Of a stretch of 64,000 nt of DNA, positions 59,889 through 64,000 are shown piece by piece. Below the pieces are notes generated by a model. That model saw nothing but the letters and a program-made list of their open reading frames with translations. It did not search any database and was not told the origin of the DNA. The stretch covers positions 2,822,064-2,886,063 of the forward strand of contig NZ_LT605203.1 in NCBI RefSeq assembly GCF_900089495.1, given 5' to 3'. This DNA is from Thiomonas sp. X19 (GTDB lineage: Bacteria; Pseudomonadota; Gammaproteobacteria; Burkholderiales; Burkholderiaceae_C). The stretch's first letter is position 1; the number at the start of each line of letters is the position of its first letter. A program made the position numbers and the translations under genes.

Positions 59889-61697
59889 TCAGTTGGCGTG
59901 AGAATTCTCGGTGGGGCTCGCATGCGGCATCTTCTGGCTTGCCCCCTGGCTGTAGAACACCACGCTGTTGCGGAAGTTCAAGCGCAGCAGGCCCTGTGCC
60001 AGGCCGGTGTGCAAGAAGCTGGGGAGTCGGCTGCGGGCCACCCACACCGCCACCGCCCGGCCCTGGGCGCGCGCCTGCTCCAGCGCCTGCGGTCCCACGC
60101 AGATCGCAGCCTGCGGCGCATGGCGGCAGCCGAACCACAGATCCGCGCTGGTGCTGTCGATCACCCGCAGCGGACGAAAGCCGTACAGCAGCAGCGAGGC
60201 ATCATGGTCCTCGAAGGTCTGCCAGGAGAACATCGCCGCCCCGCCCGGCAGCGCCGCGTGGATGGCCGCGGCCACATGCTTCTGCGAGGTGTCCGCGGTC
60301 TTGGCGATGTCCAGCTGGGTGGCAAAGCCCACCATCACCACCCCGGCCAGGCCCAAGGCCAGCAGCCCGGCGTGCAAGCGCCCGGCCGCCAGGAGAGCGC
60401 CCGCCAGCAGCCCCAGCAGCGCCACGCCGCCGATGAGCGCCGGCAGCAGCGCGAATTGCGCCTGCGGCAAGCCGATCTGCCGCCAATAGGCGTGCACCCC
60501 GGGCGTCAGGCTCACCCCCCCCAGCGCCGCGGCGAACAGGCCGAACAGCGCCGCACCCCAGCCCAGCCAGGGCAGCACACGGGGCAGCGCCCCCTGGTCC
60601 GCCGCCAGTTGCAGCTTCACCCCCAGCCACCAGGCCACCAGCGGCACCACCGGCAGCAGGTAGTACGCCCCCTTGTTGCCGGCCATGGAGAAGAACACGG
60701 TGAGCACCACGGCGGCATTGCGCGCCCAGCGCGCTGTGGCGCTGGCCTGCGCGGGGGTGGCATGATGGGGGGCGGTCCGGGAGGTGGCATCGGCCGCCGG
60801 GCTCGGCCCCTGCGGGCGTGGCAGCCATGGGCTGCGCCAGGCCAGCAGCGCCAGGAGCGCGCTCCACTGGAAAAACCCGATCAGCAGCTTGGGGCCGTAA
60901 TACCACCAGGGGCCGGCGTGGTAGTCATCGGGGATGCGCCGGCCGAGAAAGCGCATGATGGTCTCGTTGATGAAGAAGAACCAGGCGAAGCCGGGCTGCG
61001 CGCGCAGGGCGGCCAGATGCCAGGGGGCGGCCAGCAGCACGAACAGGGCGATGGCCCAGGGGTCGAGATAAAAGCGCAGCAGCGCCGCGCGCGTCCAGGC
61101 GCCGGGGGCGAACAGCAGCTGCAGCACGGCGATGAGCCCCAGCAGCAGCAGCGCCTCGGGGCCTTTGGTGAGGGTGGCCAGGGCCAGGGGCACGGCGGCG
61201 GCGCGCAGCCACAGGCGGCGGCGCTGGTGCACGCCCAGCACCGTCAGGGCCAGGGCGCTGAGCCAGAACAGCAGCATGAGGGGGTCGAACAGGATGGTGC
61301 GGGCGATCAGCACGAGGCCCAGCGCGGTGCCGCTGACCAGGGCGGCGAAGCGCCCACCCAGTGGGGCGCCGAGATGGCGGCCGTAGGCGATGCAGCCCGC
61401 GCTCAGCAGCCAGGCGGCCAGGGCGTCGGGCAGGCGCGCTTGCCAGGCGCCGACGCCGAAGGCCTTGAAGCTCAGGGCCATGAGCCAGTACAGCAGCGGG
61501 GGCTTCTCGATGTAGGGCACGCCGTCCAGATGCGGGATGATCCAGGAGCCGCCGCGCGCCATGGCCCAGGCGATGTCGGCGTACAGCGCTTCGTTGTTGT
61601 CGCGAATCGGCGGCCCGCCCAACCCCCAGAACAGGCACAGGGCGGCCATGAGCAGCACCAGCGCATCAAGGGCCCAGTCTGGCAGGCGGCGGAACAT
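59889..61697 (-). CDS. ArnT-like lipid A/glycan glycosyltransferase
   Basis: 602 residues, about 12-13 spans. After TM1 comes GGPPIRDNNEALYADIAW, with the acidic residues of PMT/GT83 transferases, then GVPYIEKPPLLYWLMAL, the ArnT-type KPPLxYW motif. A soluble C-terminal part (about 500-602) follows the membrane region. ArnT adds 4-amino-arabinose to lipid A. Adjacent pagP supports a lipid A role, but the aminoarabinose genes arnBCD are not in this window. Start at 61697 (MFRRLPDWALDAL). Confidence 0.8.
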   Translation of the reverse strand: MFRRLPDWALDALVLLMAALCLFWGLGGPPIRDNNEALYADIAWAMARGGSWIIPHLDGVPYIEKPPLLYWLMALSFKAFGVGAWQARLPDALAAWLLSAGCIAYGRHLGAPLGGRFAALVSGTALGLVLIARTILFDPLMLLFWLSALALTVLGVHQRRRLWLRAAAVPLALATLTKGPEALLLLGLIAVLQLLFAPGAWTRAALLRFYLDPWAIALFVLLAAPWHLAALRAQPGFAWFFFINETIMRFLGRRIPDDYHAGPWWYYGPKLLIGFFQWSALLALLAWRSPWLPRPQGPSPAADATSRTAPHHATPAQASATARWARNAAVVLTVFFSMAGNKGAYYLLPVVPLVAWWLGVKLQLAADQGALPRVLPWLGWGAALFGLFAAALGGVSLTPGVHAYWRQIGLPQAQFALLPALIGGVALLGLLAGALLAAGRLHAGLLALGLAGVVMVGFATQLDIAKTADTSQKHVAAAIHAALPGGAAMFSWQTFEDHDASLLLYGFRPLRVIDSTSADLWFGCRHAPQAAICVGPQALEQARAQGRAVAVWVARSRLPSFLHTGLAQGLLRLNFRNSVVFYSQGASQKMPHASPTENSHAN

Positions 61698-61867
61698 GGG
61701 GAACGGCACGGGGCTTGGCGGATGTCGAGACGCCAAGCAATCTTCGGCAATCTGCGCGCAATCGTTCAAAAAGAAAGGACGCATTCTAGGCAAGGGCTAC
61801 CCGGACTGGCGTGGAACCTTCCAAGGCGCTGTCATGTACCGCGCAAACCTTGCGTGCGCGACCTTGC

Positions 61868-62965
61868 TCAGACGTTGTCCGCACCCATGGCTTTGGCGCG
61901 GTCGCGGCTGGCGTTGCGCTGTGCCGCGTCAACGGTTCGGCGGGTAGGCCAGCCCTGCAGATGGGTTTCGATCAAACCGGAGAAGGCTTCGACCCAGCCT
62001 GGATCGGCGTTCAGGCAGGGGATGTAGTGGTATTCGCCACCACCGCTGGAGAGGAAAGCCTGCTTGCCCTCCACGGCAATTTCTTCGAGTGTTTCCAGGC
62101 AGTCGACGGCAAACCCCGGGCAGACCACATCCACGCGTTGGGTTCCGGCTTTTGCGAGTGCGCGCAGCGTGGGCTCGGTATACGGTTGCAGCCAGGCCTG
62201 CTTGCCGAAGCGCGACTGGAACGTGACCTTGTACTGGCTTGCATCCAGCCCCAGGGCCTGGCCCAAGAGTCGGCTGGTCTTGTGGCATTCGCAGTGGTAG
62301 GGGTCGCCGAGCTTGAGGGTGCGCTGTGGCATGCCGTGAAAACTCATGATCAATTGTTCGGCTCGACCATGTTCGGCCCAATGGCGCTGAATTTTTCTTG
62401 CCAGGGCCGTGATGTAGCCGGAATCATCGGCATAGTTGCGCAGGGTGCGGAGTTCCGGTTGGCGACGGGCACGACGCAGCCAGGCCATGACGGCATCGAG
62501 CGACGAGGCGGTGGTGGCGGCGCTGTATTGCGGATACAGTGGCACGAGCAGCAGGCGCGTGACGCCTTGCGCGTGCAGTTCGTCGAGCACTGCCGTCGTG
62601 GCCGGGTTGCCGTAGCGCATGGCATGACGGACGATGACCTGGTGCCCCTTCGCGGCCAGGCTGGCTTGCATGCCCCGTGCCAGTGCTGCGGTGCCGCTGG
62701 CCAGCGGCGAGCCGTCAGCCTGCCAGATGCTGGCGTATTTGGCCGCTGACTTGGGTGCGCGCAGCGGCAGGATGATGCCGTTCAGCAGCGGGAGCCAGAG
62801 GGCGCGCGGAATTTCGACGACGCGCTGGTCGCTGAGGAATTCGCGCAGGTAACGGCGCAGGGCAGGGGCTGTGGGGGCGTCGGGCGTACCCAGATTCAGC
62901 AGGAGCACGGCCATGCCGGGTTCCGCGCCATGGGTGTACTGGCGGTCTGCGACGGGTTGCTGCAT
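61868..62965 (-). CDS. hemH: Ferrochelatase
   Basis: 365 residues. Inserts iron into protoporphyrin IX, the last step of haem synthesis. Motifs: LLNLGTPDAPTAPALRRYL, LPLYPQYSAATTAS, catalytic LIMSFHGMPQRTL, YKVTFQSRFGKQAWLQPYTEP and CPGFAVDCLETLEEI. The start at 62965 (MQQPVADRQ) is the best; the frame stays open upstream into the next gene by chance. It sits 19 bases after the cyclase gene. Confidence 0.95.
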   Translation of the reverse strand: MQQPVADRQYTHGAEPGMAVLLLNLGTPDAPTAPALRRYLREFLSDQRVVEIPRALWLPLLNGIILPLRAPKSAAKYASIWQADGSPLASGTAALARGMQASLAAKGHQVIVRHAMRYGNPATTAVLDELHAQGVTRLLLVPLYPQYSAATTASSLDAVMAWLRRARRQPELRTLRNYADDSGYITALARKIQRHWAEHGRAEQLIMSFHGMPQRTLKLGDPYHCECHKTSRLLGQALGLDASQYKVTFQSRFGKQAWLQPYTEPTLRALAKAGTQRVDVVCPGFAVDCLETLEEIAVEGKQAFLSSGGGEYHYIPCLNADPGWVEAFSGLIETHLQGWPTRRTVDAAQRNASRDRAKAMGADNV

Positions 62966-62984
62966 GGAAGGCAAAGCGTCGAAA

Positions 62985-63899
62985 TCAGGAGTCGTGAAGC
63001 TGGAACAGCACGGTGGGCGCCGTCGGATCGGTCGGCTTGGCGCCCAGGCAGATTTCACCTTGCCCGTGCAGCACGCATTCGTTGCGGCGCAGGGCGAGCA
63101 CGTTGTCCTGGCCGCTGTAACGCACCCAGGTCCCATTGCTGGATAGGTCGGTGAGCATGAAATAGCTGCCGCGCCACTCGATGCGCGCATGCTGACGAGA
63201 GACGCGAATGTCGTTGACGGCAAACTCCGCCGCTTGCGTGCGGCCGATGTGGATGGGGCTTTGTTCGGGGCTGAAGTCCTGGGCGGTGTCGAGCCAGCAC
63301 AGATTGAGCCGCTGGGTGACGGCAGACAGGACGGTGGGCTGGTGCGGCAATGTCTGGCTGTTCTGCCAGGTGGTGTCCCATTCGATCTGGTGCACTGGCA
63401 CAGGCACGTCGTAACCACGCAAGAAGATGGCGCCCAGGCTGCGAAGCCGCGCCAGCAGCTCCAGCGGCAGGCCTTCCATCACGGCATCGTTCACCAGAAT
63501 TTGCCCGCCGCCAGCCGAGTCGGAAAGGCGTGCGGCGGCATTCACGGCATCGCCGAAACAGTCGCCTGGCGTCAGGACCACCGGGCCGCGCGACAAGCCG
63601 ATTTTCAGTGGAACGGCGATCGGAGTCTTGCCGGTATGGCCCCAGTTGGCCAGGGTTCGCTGCACCTCGCTGCAGGCGTGCACCGCCTCGGCGTTGTTGT
63701 CGAACACGGCGAGGACGCCGTCACCCAGGGTCTTGACGACCTGGCCATGGAATTGGCTCACGGCGGTCGACATGGCATCGGTCACGCTGGTCATGAGCCT
63801 CGCCGCAACGGCATCACCCAGTGATTTGTAAAGCCCGGTACTACCGACAACGTCGGCAAATACGACTGTGCGAACGACGGGTTTGCGCAAATTCGACAT
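62985..63899 (-). CDS. Class III nucleotide cyclase with FHA domain
   Basis: 304 residues. The N-terminal cyclase domain (about 8-170) has metal Asp16 in VVFADVVGST and Asp60 in KTLGDGVLAVFD, and DCFGDAVNAAARL with the Asn-Arg pair. The C-terminal part (about 215-300) is an FHA domain (IHIGRTQAAEF, RVSRQHARIEW, LSSNGTWV) that binds phosphothreonine. No membrane span. Likely makes cAMP, with the FHA domain targeting it to a phosphorylated partner. The ATG at 63899 is the family-like start. Confidence 0.88.
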   Translation of the reverse strand: MSNLRKPVVRTVVFADVVGSTGLYKSLGDAVAARLMTSVTDAMSTAVSQFHGQVVKTLGDGVLAVFDNNAEAVHACSEVQRTLANWGHTGKTPIAVPLKIGLSRGPVVLTPGDCFGDAVNAAARLSDSAGGGQILVNDAVMEGLPLELLARLRSLGAIFLRGYDVPVPVHQIEWDTTWQNSQTLPHQPTVLSAVTQRLNLCWLDTAQDFSPEQSPIHIGRTQAAEFAVNDIRVSRQHARIEWRGSYFMLTDLSSNGTWVRYSGQDNVLALRRNECVLHGQGEICLGAKPTDPTAPTVLFQLHDS

Positions 63900-64000
63900 A
63901 GCCGCGAGTCTAGCGTGGAATGACCGAATTTCGCACGCCGCAAGCTTGGGCGAAAAGAGGGGCCGGCCGCGGCGCGGGATTCCCATGAAAAAGCCCGGAC
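63900..64000. other. Window edge, upstream of the cyclase
   Basis: Should hold the cyclase promoter. An ATG at 63985 on the plus strand opens a frame that leaves the window; too short to judge. Confidence 0.3.

Noticed and set aside
59934..62027. Long plus-strand frame antisense to the ArnT-like gene and hemH
   Set aside because: Gln/Gly/Arg-rich shadow frame without homology.

Overview
The window is a dense, GC-rich stretch of chromosome (64,000 bases, about 60 protein genes, one small RNA gene) from a Gram-negative betaproteobacterium, most likely order Burkholderiales. The basis is gene content and order: a trxA-rho pair beside an AddAB-like helicase/nuclease pair, dnaX-ybaB-recR with the SRP RNA gene upstream, dapC-dapD-dapE-prmB in one run, msrB-yciB-bolA-peptidylprolyl isomerase, a lipid A palmitoyltransferase, and a ba3-type oxidase next to NO-defence genes. 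The genus cannot be fixed from sequence reading alone. No tRNA, rRNA, prophage or CRISPR array was found. Most of the window is core chromosome; the only mobile DNA seen is one decayed transposase fragment.

Layout. 1-4,800: queF, a secreted NHL-repeat protein, recR-ybaB-dnaX and the 4.5S RNA gene. 4,800-14,500: a START-like secreted protein, the AddA/AddB-like recombination helicase-nuclease pair, trxA, rho and rpmE (L31 type B). 14,500-17,800: an ArnT-like membrane glycosyltransferase coupled to a MATE exporter. 17,800-25,150 (minus): a lysine/diaminopimelate operon (dapC, dapD, dapE) that also carries a PilU-type pilus retraction ATPase, prmB and an ABC-F ATPase. 25,300-26,650: an ECF sigma factor with a probable membrane anti-sigma protein and a DUF3106 protein. 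26,650-33,900: a basic amino acid decarboxylase, an NfeD/SPFH membrane pair, a broken gene plus an IS1634/IS4-like transposase fossil, a LapA-like protein and a cystathionine lyase-like enzyme. 33,900-37,150: a CorC/HlyC-type protein and a two-gene ABC exporter. 37,350-42,200 (minus): a complete branched-chain amino acid type ABC importer (livG, livF, livK, livH, livM) whose LivF has Arg in place of the Walker A Lys. 42,400-46,200: selO, msrB, yciB, bolA, ppi. 46,200-48,350: ftsH, whose leader carries nine copies of a 5-base repeat beneath a heat-shock-like promoter. 48,400-55,600: a ba3-type terminal oxidase with its Sco and CtaG assembly factors, then an NO-stress cluster (nsrR, group III truncated haemoglobin, nnrS, fdxA, DUF2214) with a clear palindromic operator. 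55,700-58,900: threonine aldolase and serine dehydratase. 59,200-63,900 (minus): pagP, a second ArnT-like glycosyltransferase, hemH and a class III nucleotide cyclase with an FHA domain.

How the parts fit. The oxidase and NO-defence genes form a respiratory unit suited to low oxygen or nitrosative conditions, with NsrR as the probable switch. The lipid A enzymes (palmitoyltransferase and ArnT-like transferases) and the SPFH/NfeD pair point to envelope remodelling. The ftsH leader repeat, the NsrR-type operator, the liv/selO palindrome and the livK-livH intercistronic hairpin are the non-coding signals most worth following. No wholly new multi-gene system is evident.
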